From contig JBHEMU010000015.1 in NCBI GenBank assembly GCA_046262415.1, positions 1-6,800 on the forward strand: a stretch of DNA of 6,800 nucleotides, in the 5' to 3' direction. The translations under genes and the position numbers were made by a program. Origin of the DNA: JACDAS01 sp046262415. Its GTDB lineage: Bacteria; Actinomycetota; Thermoleophilia; Gaiellales; Gaiellaceae. Below, in pieces: positions 1-6,069 of the stretch (the stretch's first letter is position 1; each line of letters begins with the position of its first letter). Below the pieces are notes generated by a model. That model was given only the letters and a program-made list of their open reading frames with translations. It did no database searches and was not told the DNA's origin.

Positions 1-97
1 CGAAGCGAATACCCTTCCTCCGCGCACGTCGTTTCTGCCCTCCTTCGGGAGCCAGCCTCGAACAGCCGGAACCCTATGGAGCAGAGCGGCGTGCGCC

Positions 98-691
98 TCA
101 CTTCCAGCGCTCAGCGACCCACGGAAACCTCAGGAGCGCCGTAAATACGCCCAGTGTTCGCGGCGACTCGCCGCGCATGGCTTGCAGGAACTCGGCCTTG
201 CGAACGGCCACCGGATTGCGCATCTGCCAGCCGCGCGAGAGCCCCATCAGCGTCAGGCCGAGGTGCTCGCGCCAGCGCCCTTCCAGGTGCGCCATCTCAG
301 TCAGGTGACCAGCCGAGAGCGGGAGCACGACGCGTTGCGCTTCGGCCAACTCGATCAATGACGCGGCCGCCCTAGAGGTCGCCTCATCCAGCTTCTCCGG
401 CGCGTGGCGCTGCTTAGCCAAGCTGACCCAGTGGAGCTGATCCAGATAGACCACCGGGCGACCTGTAGGAGGGCCGTCTGCGGCGCCGGCGGCGCCGACC
501 TCGACGATCAGAACGTCACCGCTGGTAACCGTGAAGCCCAACGTGTCGCTGGTGAAGTCGAATTTGGAGCGCAGAAACGGCACGTCTGCCACGCGTGTCT
601 CCGAAATTGGGAAGGTCTCGCGCCGGCCGTCGCTCAGTTCGATCGTTGCGAGATGCTGCTCGAAGTCGATTTCCCAAGAGATGAGCGGCAT
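98..691 (-). CDS. PIN-like domain protein, probably truncated at the C-terminus
   Basis: Reads as a 197-residue protein from the ATG at 689-691. An upstream in-frame start would add a 33-residue Pro/Arg/Gly-rich leader that does not look like protein, and it would overlap the tail of the neighbouring minus-strand gene. Residues 1-65 form a small beta-rich N-terminal domain with the FDFTSDTLGF segment. A PIN-like nuclease fold follows, with the first acidic site in VVYLDQLHWVSLA (D84), a helix, the VVLPLSAGHLTEM strand/helix (E132) and the LSRGWQMRNP motif around 152-160. This layout recalls a family of uncharacterised actinobacterial PIN-like proteins (from memory, not searched). PIN enzymes use three or four acidic residues to bind Mg2+ and cut RNA. 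The later acidic positions are not evident here: after GVFT (181-184) the protein ends in an unremarkable Arg/Trp tail. A shortened or frameshifted C-terminus is therefore likely, and activity is doubtful. The PIN assignment is probable; the truncation is inferred. Confidence 0.7.
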   Translation of the reverse strand: MPLISWEIDFEQHLATIELSDGRRETFPISETRVADVPFLRSKFDFTSDTLGFTVTSGDVLIVEVGAAGAADGPPTGRPVVYLDQLHWVSLAKQRHAPEKLDEATSRAAASLIELAEAQRVVLPLSAGHLTEMAHLEGRWREHLGLTLMGLSRGWQMRNPVAVRKAEFLQAMRGESPRTLGVFTALLRFPWVAERWK

Positions 692-735
692 GCGTTCTAA
701 GCTAGATGACGGCGTTGGGGGGCGTCCGGCCCCAT

Positions 736-855
736 CTAGGTCCGATCGCTCGCCGTGGCGCGGGGGCTCGGCCACGCGAACGCCTCCCACCCCTCAGCAA
801 GTCGTCCGACGTTCCTTGTGAACTCGGCGTGGAAAGCGATGTCATCAGGCCTCAG
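736..855 (-). pseudogene. C-terminal fragment of an unidentified gene upstream of the PIN-like gene
   Basis: The minus strand reads 39 protein-like codons ending in TAG at 736-738, with the distinctive stretches DDIAFHAEFTRNV and EGWEAFAWPSP. Aromatic and acidic residues are well mixed and the third codon positions are mostly G/C. There is no ATG, GTG or TTG in this frame close upstream. Beyond about 855 the reading frame runs antisense through the plus-strand propeller gene and loses its protein character. The stop is 44 bases before the PIN-like start, so the two could have been co-transcribed, as a toxin-antitoxin or defence pair would be. I do not recognise the family. A 7-bp tandem repeat (AGGCCTC twice, 847-860) lies at the point where the fragment appears to begin, which may mark a breakpoint. 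It could also be a chance open frame. Confidence 0.35.
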
Positions 856-941
856 GCCTCGCCGCTCCAGTTGAGGTTGGTGCCACTTCCGGGTGCCAGA
901 CCCACAGCAGCTCGGGCGCAGGCCCACCTTAGCTCCGCTGC

Positions 942-947
942 TACGCT
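942..947 (+). promoter_or_regulatory. Possible -10 element for a leaderless propeller mRNA
   Basis: TACGCT fits the actinobacterial TANNNT -10 pattern. It ends 10 bases before the GTG at 958, so a transcript starting at or just before the GTG would be possible. No Shine-Dalgarno sequence precedes that start, which fits leaderless translation. No convincing -35 element is seen. Weak call. Confidence 0.25.
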
Positions 948-957
948 CGTACCCATC

Positions 958-2274
958 GTGACTAGTCGCCGCGCCGGCAGCCTCGCCTGCGGCCTGACCG
1001 CCTCGCTGATGGCTGCGCTCTTCCTCTTCTCGGCCCAGGCGGCGTCGCAGCAGCCTCGCGCCGCACCGGCGAGGGCATCCGTCCTCGGCATCTACTGGCC
1101 GACGGGCACCGGGCGACTGGCACTGCTCAACCCTGTGACGCTGCGCCGAGACCGCGGCTCCAGCTTGCCGCTCGCCGGACACGATGCCCTCTGGAGCTAC
1201 TCGCCCGACCGCTCCCGGCTCGTACTCGCCGGCTGGCAGCTTCGGACGCTGCGCTTCGTCGAGGTGCGCGGGATGCGCCTGCTCGGCGACCTGCGCCTGC
1301 CGCAGACGAGCGGCGTGCGGAGCCTCGCCTGGGTCTCGCCGACGCGCTTGCTCGTCACTCTCGCCTCCCAAGACGCGACGAGCTTGCGCACGATCGTCCT
1401 GCTCGTGGACACGCAGTCGCGACGGGTGCTGCGGCGGCTGGAGATCGCCCGTCCGAGCTGGGAGACCGTACGTACGCGCAGCGGCTTGCTGATCCTGCTC
1501 GGCTCCTTCGGGCACTACGCGGCGACCGAGCTCGCGCGCGTCGACGCCGAAGGTCAGCTGCGCCGGGTCAAGCTGGTGGAGATCCCGATCGGGACGGTCG
1601 TGACCAGCAAGACCGACCACACCATGCGCACGCGCCGACCCGGCCTTGCCGTCGACGCCGCCGCCGGACGCGCCTATGTGATCGACGCCGGCGGGACGGT
1701 CGGCGAGGTCAACCTGCGGACGATGCGAGTCTCCTATCGGACCCTCGACCTGGCACAGCAGCGCTCGCGCAGAGCGACGCCGCGGCGGCTCGTCAAGGCG
1801 ACGGAGGGGCCCGAGCGCTATGCGCGCTGGCTCGGCGATGGCTTGATCGCCCTCTCGGGCATCGACAGCTTCAGCCAGAGAGACGCCTCCGGCGAGCTCT
1901 CCTTTTCACAGCGCGCCGCCGGGCTGCAAGTGATCGACAGTCGCAGTTGGACGGCAACGATGATCGAGCCGCGCGCCAGCGGGTTCGACTACGGCGACGG
2001 CGTGCTCTTCGGGCTCGGCGGCAGCTGGGAGTCGAAGACCAACACGCGGGACGTCGTCGGCATCGCCGCCTTCGACCCCAACGGCAGCGAGCGCTACCGT
2101 CTATTCGCCGACAAGGAGGTGAGCATGTACGCCGCAGGCGACCTCGGCTACGTCTATCGCGGCGACCTCCCGGCATTCGTGATCGAGCTCGCCTCCGGCG
2201 AGAGGCTCGCCGCGATCCCCCGTAAGCGCGGGCGGCCGCTGCCGGTGCCGCTGGTCACGCAGTCAGGCGGTTAA
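958..2274 (+). CDS. Secreted beta-propeller (WD40/YVTN-like) protein
   Basis: A 438-residue protein if started at the GTG at 958. The frame is open further upstream, but those residues are low-quality Arg/Pro/Ala sequence. Starting at 958 gives a classic signal peptide: SRR, then a hydrophobic core around 9-25 (with SLMAALFLF), then SAQAAS as a cleavage region. The mature part consists of short beta-strand blades typical of propellers: IYWPTGTGRLALLNP (45-59), ALWSYSPDRSRLVLAG (77-92), RTIVLLVDTQSRRVLRRLEI (144-163), RRPGLAVDAAAGRAYVIDAGGTVGEVNLRT (226-255), AGLQVIDSRSW (321-331) and GIAAFDPNGSERYRLF (368-383). Similar exported propellers are frequent in Thermoleophilia (recalled, not searched). 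No catalytic residues are evident; a scaffold or ligand-binding role outside the membrane is inferred. The next gene begins one base after the stop, indicating translational coupling. Confidence 0.8.
   Translation: MTSRRAGSLACGLTASLMAALFLFSAQAASQQPRAAPARASVLGIYWPTGTGRLALLNPVTLRRDRGSSLPLAGHDALWSYSPDRSRLVLAGWQLRTLRFVEVRGMRLLGDLRLPQTSGVRSLAWVSPTRLLVTLASQDATSLRTIVLLVDTQSRRVLRRLEIARPSWETVRTRSGLLILLGSFGHYAATELARVDAEGQLRRVKLVEIPIGTVVTSKTDHTMRTRRPGLAVDAAAGRAYVIDAGGTVGEVNLRTMRVSYRTLDLAQQRSRRATPRRLVKATEGPERYARWLGDGLIALSGIDSFSQRDASGELSFSQRAAGLQVIDSRSWTATMIEPRASGFDYGDGVLFGLGGSWESKTNTRDVVGIAAFDPNGSERYRLFADKEVSMYAAGDLGYVYRGDLPAFVIELASGERLAAIPRKRGRPLPVPLVTQSGG
2265..2270 (+). promoter_or_regulatory. Shine-Dalgarno-like site for the 2276 gene
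   Basis: AGGCGG lies five bases before the GTG at 2276 and inside the last codons of the propeller gene. It supports the GTG as the start of the downstream gene and suggests translational coupling. Confidence 0.5.
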
Positions 2275-2275
2275 C

Positions 2276-2986
2276 GTGGCCTGCAGCCGAGCCCGTGGTG
2301 CGGGCGCCGGAGCGGCGCGCGCGTCGCAAGCCGTACTTGTCTGCGCGCTGATGGTGGGCTTGGCACTGGCGTTCAGCCCCGTGACGGATGCGAAGCGCGC
2401 GAACGTCGTCGTCATCGTCGGTGTCGACGGGCGCTCGTTCCAAGCACCCATCTCGCTCGTTGAACCCTCTGCCTCCCCGCCTCCCGCACAGCTACGCGGC
2501 GGCTTTCTGCTCGCGTACCCGTTGATCGAGGGCGGACTGCCGGCTCGTCCGGCGCGCGTCTATGCCGCTGTCGGCGCCCTGTGCAGTAGCTGGAACACGC
2601 TGCAGACGCCGCAGCCGCGCAGCTGCCTGCGCCTGAGCGAGAAAGCCGTCCGGCGCTTCTCGCAGGTGAACCTTGATCGCTTCCAAGCTGCGCCCTCGCT
2701 GCGCAGAATCGCGGCGGTTCGTGCCCTGAGCGCACCGGACAACTACCTCACCGGCATCGAGCTCGCCTTTCACCGCTGGCGCAGTGCACGCTTCTCGACG
2801 CGACCCGACCGCTGCGTGAGGGTCACGGCACTCTGGCGGCCGGCATCGCGGCGACCGACCTCCTTCTGTCTCTCGAAGAAGGGCGCGTGGGCCGCCGGAA
2901 GGTTGTATCCGTATCCTCGAGCGGTCTGCAGGGCGGCGGATTTCGTCGGGCCTGTCTCTCCGCCCGCCTTGCCTGAGTGCCTCTAA
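2276..2986 (+). CDS. Small secreted cysteine-containing protein of unknown function
   Basis: A 236-residue protein starting at GTG, one base after the TAA of the preceding propeller gene. An AGGCGG ribosome site is suitably placed. The N-terminus has arginines followed by a hydrophobic stretch (about 18-34, with AVLVCALMVGLALAF), which serves as a signal peptide or membrane anchor. The mature part holds six cysteines (C103, C117, C180, C198, C218, C235). That number could form three disulfides, typical of a folded extracellular domain. There is a Pro-rich linker near 64-71 (EPSASPPP). The C-terminal half alternates basic helices with short Cys-bearing strands. I recognise no domain. The tight junction with the upstream gene suggests that both are exported together and may act together, for example as a propeller and its partner. 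The stop overlaps, tail to tail, the end of a possible minus-strand remnant. Confidence 0.65.
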   Translation: MACSRARGAGAGAARASQAVLVCALMVGLALAFSPVTDAKRANVVVIVGVDGRSFQAPISLVEPSASPPPAQLRGGFLLAYPLIEGGLPARPARVYAAVGALCSSWNTLQTPQPRSCLRLSEKAVRRFSQVNLDRFQAAPSLRRIAAVRALSAPDNYLTGIELAFHRWRSARFSTRPDRCVRVTALWRPASRRPTSFCLSKKGAWAAGRLYPYPRAVCRAADFVGPVSPPALPECL

Positions 2987-3213
2987 TGCGCGGCGATCAG
3001 CGCGTAGACGAGGCCGAGGTGGCCGACGATCGTCAGGTGCGGGCGGATCCGGCCGTGACGGAGCCACTCGGGGGCGCGGGGAAGGACGTCACAGTCAGCC
3101 GAGGGCGCGGCCGTGACGTCGCCGACGGAGGACTCGGGCGGGACAGGGGTGAGACGGGCCCCGAGGACAACGTGCGTGATCTCGAGGCGAGAGTGGATGC
3201 GCCGACATGCTGA
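2983..3213 (-). pseudogene. Possible minus-strand gene remnant between the operon halves
   Basis: On the minus strand a frame ending in TAG at 2983-2985 gives a protein-like sequence for about 76 codons, including RIHSRLEITHVVLGARL, then PEWLRHGRIRPH, then LTIVGHLGLVYALIAAH at the C-terminus. By hand count about 86% of its third positions are G or C. Over the last 24 sense codons before the final His every third position is G or C, the pattern expected of coding DNA here. The frame is open up to a stop at 3322-3324 but contains no ATG, GTG or TTG, so it would be a 5'-truncated remnant. It cannot be read beyond about 3213 without crossing the start of the plus-strand PD40 gene. The family is not recognised. 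Chance openness in GC-rich DNA is the main alternative. Confidence 0.3.
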
Positions 3214-4388
3214 GGCTGCGCCCCGCGCGACGCTCCTTGCTTGTAGTGGCCGCTCTGGTCGGCGCGAGCGCCGCTGCGGCCGGATCGACTGCTCCCGGTT
3301 CCTTCCCCGGCCGGAACGGCCTCATCCTCGTCGTCGGGGGCGAGGAGGTCCAGGCAGTCGATACGAGCTCCCGGTCCGTTCTTCCTCGCACGATCGGCGG
3401 CAGGGTCACGAAGGCGCCTCGGTGGTCGCCCGACGGAAGGCGCGCGATCTATCTCGTGCGAGTGTCGGAGGACGGCGGCGCTGACGTGTTCGCGATGTCG
3501 GCGAACGGGGAGCGCCACCGGCGGCTCACCTTCCGCGGGGACGTCTTCAGCGCTGGCTGGTCGCACGACGGAAGCCGCCTGCTCGTCGAACCGTTCACGT
3601 CGGGGCGCCCGCGGGTCGAGGTGATGAGCGCGAACGGCACCGGACGGCGGCCGCTTCAGCCGCCGTTAGCCGGTGTTGCCGACGTCCAGTGGTCACCCGA
3701 CGGCGGCCGTCTCGCGTTCCTCCGCGGCGGCAACTTGCACGTCCTCACCCTGAGCACGAGAGCCGAGCGTCTTGTCGCCCGTGGCATCGACGAGTACGCC
3801 TGGCTTCCGTCGGGGCAGGGGTTGATGGTGGAGCGACGCGGCCTGGAGATCGTCTCGGTGCTCGGCCGCCGGATTGGGCTGGCTCACGGAGTGGACGGCG
3901 GAGTGAACGAGATCGCCGTCGCTCCTGATGGCTCGCAGGTGGCCTACACGAAGGCAGCCGACGGCGACACCTTTCTTTACGGCGCCAGAGTTGGTAGCGG
4001 CGCGGAGCCCTACGTGCTCGCCGTCGGCCCGCAGCAGCTCGAAGACCCCGACTGGCAGCCGCTCTGCACGATCTACGGCTCCGAGCGGGCCGACCGCCTC
4101 CGCGGAACCAGCGACCGCGACCTCATCTGCGGGCTCGGCGGCGACGACGTGATCGTCGCCCGCGGCGGCGACGACGTCGTCCAGGGCGGGCCCGGGAACG
4201 ACTGCATCCTCGGAGGCGCCGGCCGGGACTGGCTCTTCGGCGCGGCCGGCGACGATCGGCTGCTCGGCCGCGACGGCACGGCGGACATCATCGACGGGGG
4301 CCCCGGGCGTGACGCTGGCCGGTCCGACCGCAACGACGAGGTGCGCGAGATCGAGCGTCCGCTCAGGCAGACATGGCGCTGCGAGTGA
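3207..4388 (+). CDS. Secreted PD40 (TolB-like) beta-propeller with C-terminal RTX calcium-binding repeats
   Basis: A 393-residue protein. Residues 1-30 are a signal peptide (RPARRS, then LLVVAALVGASAAAAG). PD40/WD40-like blade motifs follow: RWSPDGRRAIYL (72-83), GWSHDGSRLLVE (117-128), QWSPDGGRLAFL (161-172) and VAPDGSQVAYT (238-248). The propeller closes with DPDWQPLC (280-287). Residues about 300-370 are tandem hemolysin-type repeats of the GGxGxDxUx kind: GLGGDDVIV, ARGGDDVVQ, GGPGNDCIL, GGAGRDWLF, GAAGDDRLL and GGPGRD. Such repeats coil into a parallel beta-roll that binds Ca2+ in the extracellular medium. Cysteines at 287, 308 and 333 could stabilise the junction. PD40 propellers usually bind proteins or peptides. 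The combination, with no enzyme domain, suggests a surface adhesion or binding module (inference). No strong ribosome site precedes the ATG. The last 16 bases overlap the next gene. Confidence 0.85.
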   Translation: MLRLRPARRSLLVVAALVGASAAAAGSTAPGSFPGRNGLILVVGGEEVQAVDTSSRSVLPRTIGGRVTKAPRWSPDGRRAIYLVRVSEDGGADVFAMSANGERHRRLTFRGDVFSAGWSHDGSRLLVEPFTSGRPRVEVMSANGTGRRPLQPPLAGVADVQWSPDGGRLAFLRGGNLHVLTLSTRAERLVARGIDEYAWLPSGQGLMVERRGLEIVSVLGRRIGLAHGVDGGVNEIAVAPDGSQVAYTKAADGDTFLYGARVGSGAEPYVLAVGPQQLEDPDWQPLCTIYGSERADRLRGTSDRDLICGLGGDDVIVARGGDDVVQGGPGNDCILGGAGRDWLFGAAGDDRLLGRDGTADIIDGGPGRDAGRSDRNDEVREIERPLRQTWRCE

Positions 4389-5824
4389 CGTATCCGCGCC
4401 CGAGACGTCTCGTGCGGCCGGTCCTCGTTGCGACGATGGCCGGTCTGACGCTGGCGGCCGCGGGCGCAGGATCATCGGTCGATCGACCGGCGGAATCGTG
4501 GTACGACAGCACGCACGGGTGGCGCCTCGGCGGCGGGCCGATCGAGACGACGGCCGACGGCGGAGCGACGTGGCGTGCGATCGCGACACCGCCGGGAACC
4601 GACGGCGTCCTCCGCACCGGCGTCGGGACCGGCATCGCCTTCGGCTCGAAGACCTCGTGGACCGGCGACGGCGGACGAAGCTGGAGTCCCGCACGCGCGA
4701 TCGGCCGGAACGCCGTTGGCAACGGGCGCTTCCTGGTCTGGTTCAACGACAGCCGTATCTACCGCGTCGTGCCGTGGCCGCCCAGGAGGGGACGGCAGCC
4801 GCGGGCCCGACTCGTCCCGACCGAGCACGAGTCCGGCTTCGATCTAGCCGCGGTCGTTCCGGGTGGAGCGGTCCTCGTCGACCGCTCGCCGGCCATGGCG
4901 GCGGTGGTGCGGTTCGATCGCGTGCTCCTGCGACAGCTCGAAGGCGCCGGCCTGAGCGCTTGTCCCCAGGCGCCACTGGCGGAGTGGCCGGTGGTGATCG
5001 TGCTCGCTTGCTCGGGAGAGGCCCTGGCCTCGGCCTGGATCTCGCGCGACGGTGGCCGGACGTGGGCTCTGGCAGAGGGACCGCCGCGGCCGCCGCCGGG
5101 GCTCCTGGAGAGCTGGTACGACGCCGACCACGGGTGGCGGGTCGTTCGCGGGCGGCAGCTCTACGGCACGGCCGACGGCGGCGCAACCTGGACGAAGCTC
5201 GTCGACTACAGAGGCTGCTCGGACGGATGCGGCATCTCGGAGATCGTTCGCACCTCGCCGCGCCACGGTCTCCATCACGACCTGGACACGTTCCCGCTGG
5301 CATACGCGACGAGCGACGGCGGCAGGCACTGGGTCGAGCTCTTCAGCACGGTGCAGGGGGCTGGGAGTCCCGTGGCAGGGAGCGGGCGCTGGCTCTACGC
5401 GGTGCAGGGACATCCGAACACCTACCACGACCCTCCACTCGCCCTCCATCGCCTGCAACCGTGGCCGCTGCGCGGGCGGCGGACGCGTGACCGGACCGTC
5501 TTCGTGTCGGCGGACGCGCACATTCTCGCCCTGGACACGATCCCCGGAGGTATCGCAGCGGTTCTCGTGCGTCGGCCCGGGTTCGGCAGCACGCCGCAGG
5601 TGCGAGTGCAGCTCAGACGTCACGAGCGCGTTACGACGAGGACGCTTCCGGAGCTGGCGTCGTGCCGGGATCCCGCCAGCATCTGCCACTGGACGATCGT
5701 CGCGAACTGGCCGGCGTTACTCGTCGCGGCGACACAGCTTCGCACGTCGTGGTGGGACGGGAAGGTTGCCGCCTTGTGGTATTCGGCCGACGGGGGCGAG
5801 ACGTGGCAAGGAGCGGGATCGTGA
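4373..5824 (+). CDS. Secreted Asp-box (BNR/Ycf48-like) beta-propeller protein
   Basis: A 483-residue protein. A signal peptide occupies about 1-33 (Arg-rich start, then VLVATMAGLTLAAAGAG). Six Asp-box motifs (S/T-x-D-x-G-x-x-W) are visible: TADGGATW near 60, TGDGGRSW near 97, SRDGGRTW near 224, TADGGATW near 266, TSDGGRHW near 313 and SADGGETW near 471. Each sits on the beta-hairpin of a propeller blade. The related segments SWYDSTHGWR (42-51) and SWYDADHGWR (247-256) mark repeated units, so the fold is built by duplication. Asp boxes occur in sialidases, Vps10/sortilin and Ycf48-type proteins. The sialidase arginine triad and RIP motif are not evident, so a non-enzymatic binding role is preferred. 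Four cysteines fall in two pairs (282/286 and 431/438), which fits export; C197 and C213 are further candidates. The start overlaps the preceding gene by 16 bases, and the stop overlaps the following GTG as GTGA, so the three genes form a coupled unit. Confidence 0.82.
   Translation: MALRVTYPRPRRLVRPVLVATMAGLTLAAAGAGSSVDRPAESWYDSTHGWRLGGGPIETTADGGATWRAIATPPGTDGVLRTGVGTGIAFGSKTSWTGDGGRSWSPARAIGRNAVGNGRFLVWFNDSRIYRVVPWPPRRGRQPRARLVPTEHESGFDLAAVVPGGAVLVDRSPAMAAVVRFDRVLLRQLEGAGLSACPQAPLAEWPVVIVLACSGEALASAWISRDGGRTWALAEGPPRPPPGLLESWYDADHGWRVVRGRQLYGTADGGATWTKLVDYRGCSDGCGISEIVRTSPRHGLHHDLDTFPLAYATSDGGRHWVELFSTVQGAGSPVAGSGRWLYAVQGHPNTYHDPPLALHRLQPWPLRGRRTRDRTVFVSADAHILALDTIPGGIAAVLVRRPGFGSTPQVRVQLRRHERVTTRTLPELASCRDPASICHWTIVANWPALLVAATQLRTSWWDGKVAALWYSADGGETWQGAGS
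5808..5813 (+). promoter_or_regulatory. Strong Shine-Dalgarno sequence for the 48-residue gene
   Basis: AAGGAG lies seven bases before the GTG at 5821. It is the best ribosome-binding site in the window and the main reason to accept the short downstream gene. Confidence 0.65.
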
Positions 5825-5967
5825 TCTTCCGACGCCCGAAGGCTGTCGGCCTGGAAGGCGGGGGATCGAACTCGAACTCGCGGTGGAAAGCCGGGCGTAC
5901 GCAGCCGTCGGGCCCGCTCGGCGTGGCGATGGCCGGCCGCGACGTGTACGACCCCTACGAGGACTGA
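5821..5967 (+). CDS. Small hydrophilic protein (48 residues) at the end of the operon
   Basis: Starts at GTG 5821, which overlaps the TGA of the Asp-box gene as GTGA, with AAGGAG seven bases upstream; both argue for real, coupled translation. The 48 residues begin with the basic segment VIFRRPKAVG. A flexible Gly/Ser/Asn linker (GGGSNSNS) and another basic stretch (RWKAGRTQPSG) follow, and the protein ends in the acidic aromatic tail RDVYDPYED. There is no signal peptide or membrane helix, so it should be cytosolic if not processed, unlike its neighbours. Codon third positions are mostly G/C. No family is recognised. It could be a small regulator or a substrate or partner of the exported proteins, but nothing in the sequence decides this. 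A shorter product from the internal ATG (MAGRDVYDPYED) is an alternative. A hairpin terminator follows eight bases after the stop. Confidence 0.5.
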   Translation: MIFRRPKAVGLEGGGSNSNSRWKAGRTQPSGPLGVAMAGRDVYDPYED

Positions 5968-5974
5968 GTGGGGA

Positions 5975-6000
5975 GAGAGGCCCGCGCAAGCGGGCCTCTC
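5975..6000 (+). terminator. Perfect 11-bp hairpin with GCAA tetraloop, likely terminator
   Basis: GAGAGGCCCGC and GCGGGCCTCTC pair without mismatch around a GCAA loop, a GNRA tetraloop that is unusually stable on RNA. It begins eight bases after the stop at 5967 and closes the secreted-protein operon. No T-run follows (next bases GCGTTC), which is common for actinobacterial intrinsic terminators. It could instead be a 3' stabiliser, and on DNA it is symmetric for both strands. Confidence 0.7.
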
Positions 6001-6069
6001 GCGTTCAGGAGGGCGGCGACCGGGCCGCAGCCCACGTTTTCCGTCGTCGAGGCGCCGCGGCGTCAGACT

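Noticed and set aside
706..957. N-terminal extension of the propeller gene
   Set aside because: The residues are Arg/Pro/Ala-rich filler placed ahead of a complete signal peptide that starts at 958.
736..1620. Long minus-strand open frame (294 codons)
   Set aside because: Apart from its last 39 codons it is antisense to the propeller gene and has no protein character; it is open because of high GC.
2977..3213. Plus-strand frame after the 2276 gene, including a TAATG overlap at 2984-2988
   Set aside because: Acidic/Arg/Gly-rich with poorer third-position G/C than the opposite strand; the minus reading is more protein-like.
3693..4694. Minus-strand open frame of 333 codons
   Set aside because: Mirror of the PD40/RTX gene; the Ala/Val/Asp repeats are the complement of the GGxGxD codons.
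4309..5490. Plus-strand open frame of 393 codons
   Set aside because: An Arg-rich out-of-frame reading of the Asp-box gene, whose own frame has signal peptide and repeat motifs.
5968..6069. Upstream extension of the DUF2384-like gene from GTG 5968
   Set aside because: It would translate through the hairpin, and the added residues are not protein-like.
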